Source: Psychrilyobacter sp.
GTDB taxonomy: Bacteria; Fusobacteriota; Fusobacteriia; Fusobacteriales; Fusobacteriaceae
Direction of reading: 5' to 3'
Length of the DNA stretch: 6,103 nucleotides
Assembly: GCA_023145315.1 (NCBI GenBank)
Contig: JAGLEA010000141.1
Coordinates: 1 to 6,103, forward strand
Each line of letters starts with the position of its first letter. Position 1 is the first letter of the stretch. Positions 1-5,929 of this stretch are shown piece after piece. The translations under genes and the position numbers were made by a program. The notes beneath the pieces are model-generated. The model was given only the letters and a program-made list of their open reading frames with translations. It was not told where the DNA came from and ran no database searches.

Positions 1-827
1 ACTTTACTCATAAAAATAGTGAGTGCAAGTAGATCAGCACAACCTCCAGGGCTAATCCTATTTTCTATGTTATAGTTATCTAAATTTTTTATACTTTCTA
101 ATTGATCCTTATTATTTAATTTCTGATCTTGTAAAATTTTTTTTGATTGCTCCTGTAGATTATTTAAAGTTTCATGACTGTGTCGATGTAATATAGTCGT
201 ATCTTCACATTCACTCATAATAGCCAGAAGTGTATAGGTAAGTCTGCTATTCATATCCATATGAGAGTTCTCATCATAAAAATTTAATGAAAAGTCGAAA
301 ACAATTGGGAATCCATTTTCAGCTTCTCCTCGAACTCCTTTAATTCCCTGATCCAAAAAAAGTTTTTCACCATGAGTAAGATTAGTTTTATTATCAATGT
401 TTTTTAATTCATTCTCAACTATACCAAATGTCATCTTTTTTATTAATTTTGGAATTTCAGAAAAATTTAATTTTTCATAGAGAGCCTTACTAGTTGCTAA
501 AATTCCTAATCCTAAAACAAAGATCATTCCTTTATGTGTGTTAATTCCACCCGTTTTTTCAAACATATATTTTTCTGCTTTTTTTCCAATTTTCCTAACT
601 TCTGAAAAAAGTTCATCAATAGGTTTTGGAGAGTATCCTAAATGAGCTATTTCTAAAAAATATCTATTTAGTCTAGATGCACTATCTATAAAAGTAAAGT
701 AGTTCATATCAGTATGACTACCACTAGATATTGGGGAAACCAATCCAAAAGATGGATAGGAAGAAACCTCGTATAACATGGCTTCTAATGAAAACTCTCC
801 TAAATTAAATATTATATCATTATACAT
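1..827 (-). CDS. citG: CitG, triphosphoribosyl-dephospho-CoA synthase (3' end cut off by window edge)
   Basis: Predicted cytosolic enzyme that joins ATP and 3'-dephospho-CoA to give 2'-(5''-triphosphoribosyl)-3'-dephospho-CoA, the precursor of the citrate lyase prosthetic group. I translated 275 residues from ATG 827-825 with no stop before the window edge. Family members are usually about 280-300 residues, so only a short C-terminal tail is missing. Conserved CitG blocks appear in order: FGLVSPISSGSHTDMNYF (27-44), TGGINTHKG (92-100), GVRGEAENGFP (164-174), ECEDTTILHRH (206-216) and ISPGGCADLLALT (258-270). The start is set by AAGGGG at 833-838, five bases upstream and lying inside the last codons of citX. 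Only 2 nt separate the citX stop from this ATG, so translation is probably coupled. The nearest alternative is MdcB of malonate decarboxylase, a homologue, but the adjacent citC and citX favour citrate lyase. Confidence 0.93.
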   Translation of the reverse strand, partial: MYNDIIFNLGEFSLEAMLYEVSSYPSFGLVSPISSGSHTDMNYFTFIDSASRLNRYFLEIAHLGYSPKPIDELFSEVRKIGKKAEKYMFEKTGGINTHKGMIFVLGLGILATSKALYEKLNFSEIPKLIKKMTFGIVENELKNIDNKTNLTHGEKLFLDQGIKGVRGEAENGFPIVFDFSLNFYDENSHMDMNSRLTYTLLAIMSECEDTTILHRHSHETLNNLQEQSKKILQDQKLNNKDQLESIKNLDNYNIENRISPGGCADLLALTIFMSK

Positions 828-829
828 AA

Positions 830-1330
830 TTACCCCTTAGTTTTAAAAGTATTGACGATATTATCTATGTAGTTTAAAATTTCTTCTAGACTGTGTTTTT
901 GACTTCTTACACAACCGTGAGCTATTTCATCACATATAAAACAAGATCTAGGAGAGTACCCTAACTTGGTTCTACTGAGAGTCGTATTTTCGATGTTTAT
1001 GACATCTATATCAACTAATCTCCCTAAAGGGTGGTTTCTCTCTATCTCAATAGCTATATTCTTTATAATTTCTGATTTTAAATTAATAGCTAATAAAAAT
1101 ATTAACCCTTCGTATGAATCTATTATTTCTATGGATTTATACTTTAGATTATTTCTAACTTCTTCTAAAATCGTTGTAACTATATATTTACTTGTATTAT
1201 TATTTTTTTCTAATCCTGGATAGTTTGCACGAATAATTAGAATTGGGAGACTAGTTTTAATTATTAATTCTTCTTGAATTTTTGCTCTTTTTTCTCGAGC
1301 ATCTAATATATCTATAGGAGTGATTACCAT
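830..1330 (-). CDS. citX: CitX, apo-citrate lyase phosphoribosyl-dephospho-CoA transferase
   Basis: Predicted to transfer the phosphoribosyl-dephospho-CoA group from the CitG product onto a serine of the acyl carrier subunit CitD, giving holo-citrate lyase. The 166-residue protein has a normal length for the family. The N-terminal ITPIDILDAREKR (3-15) matches the usual CitX opening. GRLVDIDV (103-110) is the acidic nucleotidyltransferase-like motif. The C-terminal block RSCFICDEIAHGCVRSQKHS (128-147) carries the three conserved Cys and a terminal His. The ATG lies one base after the citC stop, and I see no Shine-Dalgarno sequence in front of it. Translation therefore probably depends on ribosomes finishing citC. 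The match of the N-terminus to the family argues against a later start. It is the third gene of the apparent ABC-F-citC-citX-citG unit. Confidence 0.93.
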   Translation of the reverse strand: MVITPIDILDAREKRAKIQEELIIKTSLPILIIRANYPGLEKNNNTSKYIVTTILEEVRNNLKYKSIEIIDSYEGLIFLLAINLKSEIIKNIAIEIERNHPLGRLVDIDVINIENTTLSRTKLGYSPRSCFICDEIAHGCVRSQKHSLEEILNYIDNIVNTFKTKG

Positions 1331-1331
1331 A

Positions 1332-2384
1332 TTAATGTGGAGTATTAGAATTTTTTATCTGCTCTATTACTTCCTTCCCCTCCTTAGTTCGAAGAAACTC
1401 TAGTGTTGTTTTAGGAATTAGATCTGATAGTTGATCTAAAGAGCTGTTATTCAATTTTATTAACTGTCGAACTTTTGAAGCACTAATGTAATTTTCAGGA
1501 TTTGATATCCATTTTCTAGGGATAACTTCTACTTTTATATTTTTAACTTCTAATATCTCCTTTAGAGAATCGTTATAGCTTTTAGTCACAGGACAATATG
1601 GCTCTTCCCCCAACATCCGTCTAGTTATATTAAACCTTTCACAAAAATAATCTCTAAAAATAGTAGCATCTAATTTTGTATAAGCTTTCATAACCTTACT
1701 TTCTTCACGTAAAAAATATGATGGGAAAGTATTAGATGAAATTATATACTTTCCACCGGGAATAACTTTTACATTTTTTAAATCTCTAACTCCATCTTTT
1801 ACCATATTATATCTATCTCTAAAATTAAATAAAGATCTATCTTCCTCTACAACAAAAATTAAAACCCCCTCTGAAGTTTCGTTAGCTTTTTCTATAAGGT
1901 ATCTATGTCCTAGAGTAAAGGGGTTACAATTCATAACTAGAGCTGTATTAGTAGTGTTTTTGTCTAAATTAAATTTATTTTGAATAGAATCAAGGCTCTT
2001 TTCAATTCCTGAAAATCCATATTCTAGTAAAATCACCTCTTCTACACTAGATACGACCCTATACCCAAAAGATTGAAAAGTTTGACTATATTCTGGTTTA
2101 GTAAAAATAAATGAATGAAAAACACCTTCATCAAATAATTTATCTTGAATATTTTTTATTAGTAAGTTTGTGATTCCTTGACCTTGAAGGTTTTCTTCTA
2201 TAGCAAAACCTTTTAAAACATCTTTAGATTTTGAACAAGTAGCGATAACTCTATTATTTTCACGAATAACAACGGTATAATCTATATCAATTTCATAATC
2301 TAAACTAAATTTTAGTAAAAAATCACGAACTTCTACAATTTCAGCAGGGTTGTTAATATGTAATTTTTCTACTATATAATTCAT
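1332..2384 (-). CDS. citC: CitC, [citrate (pro-3S)-lyase] ligase
   Basis: Predicted to activate citrate lyase by ATP-dependent acetylation of the thiol of the CitD-bound prosthetic group (acetate:SH-citrate lyase ligase). The 350-residue protein has the two-domain CitC layout. An N-terminal GNAT-like domain spans roughly 1-120, with an acyl-CoA loop-like stretch LQGQGITNLL at 66-75. A C-terminal nucleotidyltransferase domain follows from about 145, with the HxGH-type motif NPFTLGHRYLI (154-164) and the closing ISASKVRQL motif (300-308). GGGAGG at 2389-2394, four bases before ATG 2384-2382, supports the start. The gene begins 26 nt after the ABC-F stop with no terminator between, and is followed one base later by citX. 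Related ligases also activate citramalate lyase in some clostridia, so the exact lyase served is an inference until citDEF or a homologue is seen. Confidence 0.95.
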   Translation of the reverse strand: MNYIVEKLHINNPAEIVEVRDFLLKFSLDYEIDIDYTVVIRENNRVIATCSKSKDVLKGFAIEENLQGQGITNLLIKNIQDKLFDEGVFHSFIFTKPEYSQTFQSFGYRVVSSVEEVILLEYGFSGIEKSLDSIQNKFNLDKNTTNTALVMNCNPFTLGHRYLIEKANETSEGVLIFVVEEDRSLFNFRDRYNMVKDGVRDLKNVKVIPGGKYIISSNTFPSYFLREESKVMKAYTKLDATIFRDYFCERFNITRRMLGEEPYCPVTKSYNDSLKEILEVKNIKVEVIPRKWISNPENYISASKVRQLIKLNNSSLDQLSDLIPKTTLEFLRTKEGKEVIEQIKNSNTPH

Positions 2385-2388
2385 AGAG

Positions 2389-2394
2389 CCTCCC
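2389..2394 (-). promoter_or_regulatory. Ribosome binding site of citC
   Basis: GGGAGG on the minus strand lies four bases before the citC ATG. It sits in the 26-nt gap after the ABC-F gene, so citC has its own strong translation signal although it probably shares a transcript with the upstream gene. Confidence 0.7.
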
Positions 2395-2410
2395 TTGTGT
2401 CATTAATCTA

Positions 2411-4306
2411 TTAATTAGTTAATTTTTCTAATTCTTCACTCATATCTTCCCATTCATCCATTTTCTCTGTGATTTTTTTATTAATATTGTCTAATTCCTT
2501 CTGAATATCCATGAGGTTATCTATATCATTTTTTAATCCTGCTTTGTGATGTGATTCCTCTATTACTGTTTTCTCTTCTTCTAATTTTTCTATTATTTTT
2601 TCAATTATCAGGAATTTTTTCTCTAAACTAGAGATTCTATTTTTAATTCTTTTTTGATCTTCATAATCTGTATTAACTTCTTTTTCTTTCTTTGGCTCGA
2701 GAGACTTTCTCATATATTCTTCATAATTCCCACCAAATACACTACTTCCTGTAGGAGTAATTTCATAAACTTTATTTACAACACTCTCTAGAAAGTGTCT
2801 ATCATGAGAGACAACTATCAAGGTTCCATCGTAATCTTCTAACGATTCTTCTAAAACTTCCCTTGCATAGATATCTAAATGGTTTGTAGGCTCATCCATT
2901 ATTAAAAAATTAGGTCTAGCCATGATTAATTTCATTAAAGCTATTCTTGATTTTTCTCCTCCACTGAGATCATCTATACTTTTGAATATCTCATCTTCAG
3001 TAAATAAAAACCCACCAGCAAATGTTCTAGCTTCTTCCTCTGAAATAGGATAGTTATACATAAGTTCTTCTAAAATATTTTGTTTTCCTTCTAATCCTGT
3101 ATGATTTTGGTCATAATAACCAATATCGAGTTTTTCTCCTAGTTCTACCTTCCCGTAGGTCTGCGTCTCTAACTTGTTTATTATTCTAAGAATCGTTGAT
3201 TTTCCTACACCATTAGGACCCATTATTCCTATCTTATCCCCACGATATATATCAAGATTTATATTTTTAAAAATTTCTTTCTCTCCAAATGATTTTGCAA
3301 GATCAATAATTTTTACAACTTTATCAGTAGTTACTCTTTCTACTTCAAATTTTAATTTAATCTTTCTCATACTAACGATGGGATCACCCATCTTTTCCAT
3401 TCTATTTAGAAGTTTTCTCCTACCTAAAGCTTGTTTAGTTTTGATTCCACCCATATATTTTGTGATATATTCTTCCATTTTTTTAATTTTATCTTGTTCC
3501 TTTTCAAACCTCTTCACAGCCCCAGTTAAGTAAGCTTCCTTTTGAATTGTATACTCTGTAAAATTTCCTTTATAGATATTGATAGTTTTAGCTTCTATCT
3601 CAAATACTCGATTAATTACATTATCTAAAAAATATCTATCATGAGATATCAATATAAATGCTCTATTATAACTATTTAAATATTTTTCTAACCACTCGAT
3701 AGCATTTAGATCCAAATGGTTTGTAGGCTCGTCTAAGATTAGAAGTTCAGGCTCTTCTAGTAATATTTTTCCCAATGCAACTCTAGATTGTTGACCTCCA
3801 CTAAGATCATCTACTTTTTGTTGCCATAGATTTTCAGGGAAATTTAGACCATTTAAAATTTGCTTAACTTTATATTCAATTCCGTATCCATTTTCTTGTT
3901 CATATCTAGTGTTTAGTTTTGCTAATTCTTCCATGATTATGTCAAAATTATTAATGTCAGTAGCCAATCTTTTATTAAGTTTTTGGATATCGTTATAATC
4001 TTTTTTTAAGTGAGAGTATACACTCATTAATTCATCAAAAACCGTGTTCTCTAAATTCAAATCAAAATTTTGAGAAAGGTATCCAATTCTTAAATTTCCT
4101 TTCTTTCCTATTTTCCCTCTCTGTTTTGTATCTACACTTTCATCATGCGTTTCCATTCCCATCAATATTTTTATTAGGGTAGTTTTTCCAGCACCATTTG
4201 CTCCAACTAATCCAATTTTATCTTTTTCATCTATTGCGAAATTTATTTTTTTTAATAAAGTCTCCCCTGTAAATTGTTTCCATAGATCCGTCACACTAAG
4301 TATCAT
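2411..4306 (-). CDS. ABC-F family ATPase (ribosome-associated, tandem ABC domains)
   Basis: Predicted soluble ABC-F protein; the family binds the ribosome near the E site and modulates translation, and it has no membrane segments. The first ABC domain has Walker A GANGAGKT (35-42), signature LSGGQQSR (168-175), Walker B ending ILDEPTNHLD (190-199) and switch SHDR (221-224). A charged inter-domain linker covers about 240-315. The second domain has GPNGVGKS (363-370), LSGGEKSR (447-454), DEPTNHLD (471-478) and SHDRHF (500-505). A Lys/Glu-rich C-terminal coiled coil runs from about 547 to 631, as in Uup/YdiF-like members. I chose ATG 4306-4304 because GGAGG (4314-4318) lies 7 bases upstream and MILSVTDLW is a typical family start. 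The in-frame ATG at 4339 would add 11 residues but lies almost at the predicted transcription start. All catalytic residues are present. The subfamily, and any role in antibiotic resistance, cannot be assigned from sequence alone. Confidence 0.94.
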   Translation of the reverse strand: MILSVTDLWKQFTGETLLKKINFAIDEKDKIGLVGANGAGKTTLIKILMGMETHDESVDTKQRGKIGKKGNLRIGYLSQNFDLNLENTVFDELMSVYSHLKKDYNDIQKLNKRLATDINNFDIIMEELAKLNTRYEQENGYGIEYKVKQILNGLNFPENLWQQKVDDLSGGQQSRVALGKILLEEPELLILDEPTNHLDLNAIEWLEKYLNSYNRAFILISHDRYFLDNVINRVFEIEAKTINIYKGNFTEYTIQKEAYLTGAVKRFEKEQDKIKKMEEYITKYMGGIKTKQALGRRKLLNRMEKMGDPIVSMRKIKLKFEVERVTTDKVVKIIDLAKSFGEKEIFKNINLDIYRGDKIGIMGPNGVGKSTILRIINKLETQTYGKVELGEKLDIGYYDQNHTGLEGKQNILEELMYNYPISEEEARTFAGGFLFTEDEIFKSIDDLSGGEKSRIALMKLIMARPNFLIMDEPTNHLDIYAREVLEESLEDYDGTLIVVSHDRHFLESVVNKVYEITPTGSSVFGGNYEEYMRKSLEPKKEKEVNTDYEDQKRIKNRISSLEKKFLIIEKIIEKLEEEKTVIEESHHKAGLKNDIDNLMDIQKELDNINKKITEKMDEWEDMSEELEKLTN

Positions 4307-4313
4307 ATATTTG

Positions 4314-4318
4314 CCTCC
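4314..4318 (-). promoter_or_regulatory. Ribosome binding site that decides the ABC-F start
   Basis: GGAGG on the minus strand lies 7 bases before ATG 4306. The competing in-frame ATG at 4339 has no such site. This is the main reason for choosing the shorter, 631-residue protein. Confidence 0.75.
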
Positions 4319-4348
4319 AATTCTTACTCTCTTTTTCATCTAATATAC

Positions 4349-4376
4349 ATTATATCATATCTAAATTTTATTTAAA
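4349..4376 (-). promoter_or_regulatory. Extended -10 promoter of the ABC-F / cit unit
   Basis: On the minus strand a perfect TATAAT (4354-4349) is preceded by TGA (4357-4355), which makes an extended -10. TTTAAA (4376-4371) fits a -35 element at 16 bp spacing. Predicted transcription start is near 4342, giving a leader of about 36 nt to ATG 4306. It is the only good promoter I see ahead of ABC-F, citC, citX and citG. AT-rich DNA gives chance matches, but the perfect hexamer with the TGn extension makes this one credible. Confidence 0.65.
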
Positions 4377-4411
4377 GCAAAAGGATAGAAATCATTTCGA
4401 TCTCTATCCTT
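4374..4411 (-). terminator. Rho-independent terminator of the binding-protein gene
   Basis: A 9-bp perfect stem pairs AAGGATAGA (4381-4389) with TCTATCCTT (4403-4411). After one mismatch, three more pairs (4391-4393 with 4399-4401) close a 5-nt loop. On the minus strand the stem is followed by a U-rich run TTGCTTT (4380-4374). It lies 32 bases past the stop of the substrate-binding gene and just upstream of the ABC-F promoter, so it separates the two units. Confidence 0.8.
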
Positions 4412-4443
4412 ATTACAGTAGTGACTATTTTTTTGCATTTAAT

Positions 4444-5196
4444 TTAGAACCATTTTTTTAATAATCTATCATATGTTCCATCCATCTTTAACTCTCTTAA
4501 AGCATCGTTTACTTTTTCCAAGAGTTCGGGGTTTTCCTTAGAAATAGCCATAGCATATTCCTCTTTTTCAGCTACTGCAGAAGCGAGTTTTAACCAGCTG
4601 TTCTCTCTTACAAAACCTTTAGCAGGTTCACTATCTAGGATCACTGCATCTATTTTTCCTGCTTTAAGATCTATTATTGCTGCATATCCAGCACTGTATT
4701 TTTCTATTGTTATATTGTCAATTTTACTTGCCATTGCCGCACCAGTATATCCTAAAACAACTCCTACTTTCTTTCCGTTTAAACTGTCAAATGTAGGAAT
4801 ATCTTGGTTATCTTTATCTATTACTATAACTTGACTGGCTGTATAATATGTAGTTGTAAAGTTTACTAATTCTTTCCTTTTGTCAGTTGCAGACATTCCT
4901 GCTATTACAAGATCTATTTTTTCTGCTTCTAATGCAGGTATTAACCCTTCAAAATATATAACTTCTATTTCAAGTTCTAATCCTATTTTTCTAGATATTA
5001 CATCAATTAAATCAATATCAAATCCAACAATCTCTCCATCTTTCATAAATTCAAATGGTGCAAACATTGGGTTTGTAGCAACTCTTATCTTGGTGATTTG
5101 TTCTTCAACCACTTTTTCTTCATCTTTTGATCCTCCACATCCTACCATTAACGATCCTAATATTACTATTGCTAATACGGTTATAATTTTTTTCAT
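4444..5196 (-). CDS. Polar amino acid-type ABC transporter substrate-binding lipoprotein
   Basis: Predicted extracytoplasmic solute receptor of the family 3 type (SBP_bac_3), which delivers a polar amino acid to an ABC importer. The 250-residue protein has a lipoprotein signal: MKK, a hydrophobic core (4-19), then lipobox LMVGC with lipidation at Cys20 and a charged, Glu-rich spacer. The mature domain opens with IRVATNPMFAPFEF (37-50). It has GFDIDLIDVI (58-67), the family stretch AGMSATDKRKELVNFT (99-114) with a likely carboxylate-binding Arg107, and the second-lobe segment DAVILDSEPAKGFV (183-196). Ligand specificity cannot be read reliably. I chose ATG 5196 because AGGAG (5205-5209) lies 8 bases upstream. 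The in-frame GTG at 5205 overlaps that site and would add only MIK. No permease or ATPase gene adjoins it in the window, and a terminator follows, so it is either an orphan receptor or served by a transporter encoded elsewhere. It is divergent from the MarR gene. Confidence 0.92.
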   Translation of the reverse strand: MKKIITVLAIVILGSLMVGCGGSKDEEKVVEEQITKIRVATNPMFAPFEFMKDGEIVGFDIDLIDVISRKIGLELEIEVIYFEGLIPALEAEKIDLVIAGMSATDKRKELVNFTTTYYTASQVIVIDKDNQDIPTFDSLNGKKVGVVLGYTGAAMASKIDNITIEKYSAGYAAIIDLKAGKIDAVILDSEPAKGFVRENSWLKLASAVAEKEEYAMAISKENPELLEKVNDALRELKMDGTYDRLLKKWF

Positions 5197-5204
5197 CTTT
5201 ATCA

Positions 5205-5209
5205 CTCCT
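5205..5209 (-). promoter_or_regulatory. Ribosome binding site that decides the lipoprotein start
   Basis: AGGAG on the minus strand lies 8 bases before ATG 5196. Its last G is also the first base of the in-frame GTG at 5205, so that GTG cannot use this site. The ATG start gives a standard MKK signal-peptide opening. Confidence 0.7.
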
Positions 5210-5328
5210 AGATTAATATAATTGTGGTTAAGTATGCCCTATTTTCTCTAATAAATCACTTTTATTAAGTATTTGGCTTGATATTATGCTTTAGGCTCTA
5301 CAACGAAGTAAGAATTTATTAGGCAAAC

Positions 5329-5358
5329 TTGAATTAACTAGAATATTTTTATTAAAAT
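5329..5358 (+). promoter_or_regulatory. Candidate promoter of the MarR-family gene
   Basis: TTGAAT (5329-5334) and TAAAAT (5353-5358) are separated by 18 bp and would start transcription near 5365, giving a leader of about 28 nt. A second -10-like TATACT at 5363-5368 lacks a good -35 at normal spacing. The remainder of the 196-bp divergent gap (5197-5392) shows no equally good promoter for the minus-strand lipoprotein gene, only weak matches such as TTACTT/CATAAT around 5283-5311. Confidence 0.45.
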
Positions 5359-5359
5359 A
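5344..5359. repeat. Small inverted repeat over the candidate marR-type promoter
   Basis: TATTTT (5344-5349) and AAAATA (5354-5359) form 6-bp inverted arms around a 4-bp centre, covering the proposed -10. Size and position would suit a MarR dimer operator for autoregulation. The arms are pure A/T in very AT-rich DNA, so chance is a real explanation. Confidence 0.2.
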
Positions 5360-5392
5360 ATGTATACTATAACCTATTAACAAATAAATTAA

Positions 5393-5860
5393 ATGGGAGA
5401 TTATGAATTGGAAAGAATAATAGGATATCAAGTAGGAGACTTAGCACGAAAAATCAAAAAATTTGTCGATATGCATCTAGGGGAAGTAGACTTAGGTAGT
5501 GGACAATATATCCTTTTAAGAAGAATCATTGAAGATCCTAATGTTTCACAAAAACAACTTAGTCTTGATTTTGATTTAAATAAAGCAACAATAGCTAGAT
5601 CTATAAAGAAATTAATTGATAGTGGATATATTACTAGAGAAGTAAATCCTGAAAAACCAAGGTTTTATAAATTAATAGGCACTGATAGAGCTAATAAAGT
5701 TATAAAAGAAATAGACAATTTAGTTGCAATAGAGAGAATAATGCTAACAGAAGGAATTAGTGACGAAGAATTAATATTTTTTTCAACGATAGTAAAAAAA
5801 ATGAATAAAAATATATCAAAGGAATTAGATAAGAATGAAAAAAGACAGTGGAGAGATTAG
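5393..5860 (+). CDS. MarR-family winged-helix transcriptional regulator
   Basis: Predicted cytosolic dimeric DNA-binding repressor or regulator of the MarR family, at a typical 155 residues. An N-terminal helix (5-30) is followed by a winged helix-turn-helix from about 33 to 100. The recognition-helix region NKATIARSIKKLIDSGYI lies at 63-80 and the wing about 83-97. Long C-terminal helices (103-150) would complete the dimer interface. The wing reads NPEKPRFYKLI rather than the common D-x-R-D-x-R form. An in-frame stop at 5390-5392 directly precedes ATG 5393, so this is the longest possible start, but it has no Shine-Dalgarno sequence. TTG at 5408 (codon 6) has GGGAGA (5395-5400) 7 bases upstream and is a serious rival start, giving a 150-residue protein. 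It is divergent from the binding lipoprotein and convergent with hcp. The ligand and targets are unknown; autoregulation and control of the divergent gene are inferences from position. Confidence 0.88.
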   Translation: MGDYELERIIGYQVGDLARKIKKFVDMHLGEVDLGSGQYILLRRIIEDPNVSQKQLSLDFDLNKATIARSIKKLIDSGYITREVNPEKPRFYKLIGTDRANKVIKEIDNLVAIERIMLTEGISDEELIFFSTIVKKMNKNISKELDKNEKRQWRD

Positions 5861-5887
5861 TTTATAAGTTAAATTGATTTATATAAA

Positions 5888-5917
5888 ACCCCTCTCTTTA
5901 TAACTAAAGAGAGGGGT
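5888..5917 (-). terminator. Strong hairpin terminator between the MarR gene and hcp
   Basis: A perfect 12-bp stem pairs CCCCTCTCTTTA (5889-5900) with TAAAGAGAGGGG (5905-5916) around a TAAC loop; an A-T pair at 5888/5917 extends it to 13. On the minus strand it is followed by TTTTATAT, so it fits as the hcp terminator. On the plus strand the sequence after the stem is A-rich, so termination of the MarR transcript here is plausible from stem strength but less certain. It lies 12 bases past the hcp stop and 27 past the MarR stop. Confidence 0.88.
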
Positions 5918-5929
5918 AGGTAAAAAATT

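Noticed and set aside
966..1223. Plus-strand open frame of 85 codons inside citX
   Set aside because: It is antisense to a confidently recognised gene, has no ribosome site or family resemblance, and its hydrophobic composition is what the complement of AT-rich coding DNA yields.
2402..2421. Imperfect AT palindrome at the ABC-F stop
   Set aside because: The arms have three mismatches per side and contain almost only A and T, with no U-tract, so it is neither a convincing terminator nor an operator.
3174..3533. Plus-strand open frame of 119 codons inside the ABC-F gene
   Set aside because: It is antisense to conserved ABC-F sequence, including the second Walker A motif, with no initiation signal and Ile/Phe/Ser-rich low-complexity composition.
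4880..5221. Plus-strand open frame of 113 codons opposite the binding lipoprotein
   Set aside because: It is antisense to the signal peptide and first lobe of a clear gene, with no family resemblance.
5228..5272. Direct repeat TTAAGTAT at 5228-5235 and 5265-5272 in the divergent gap
   Set aside because: Two 8-bp AT-rich copies 37 bp apart are expected by chance in this composition and do not align with a promoter I can support.
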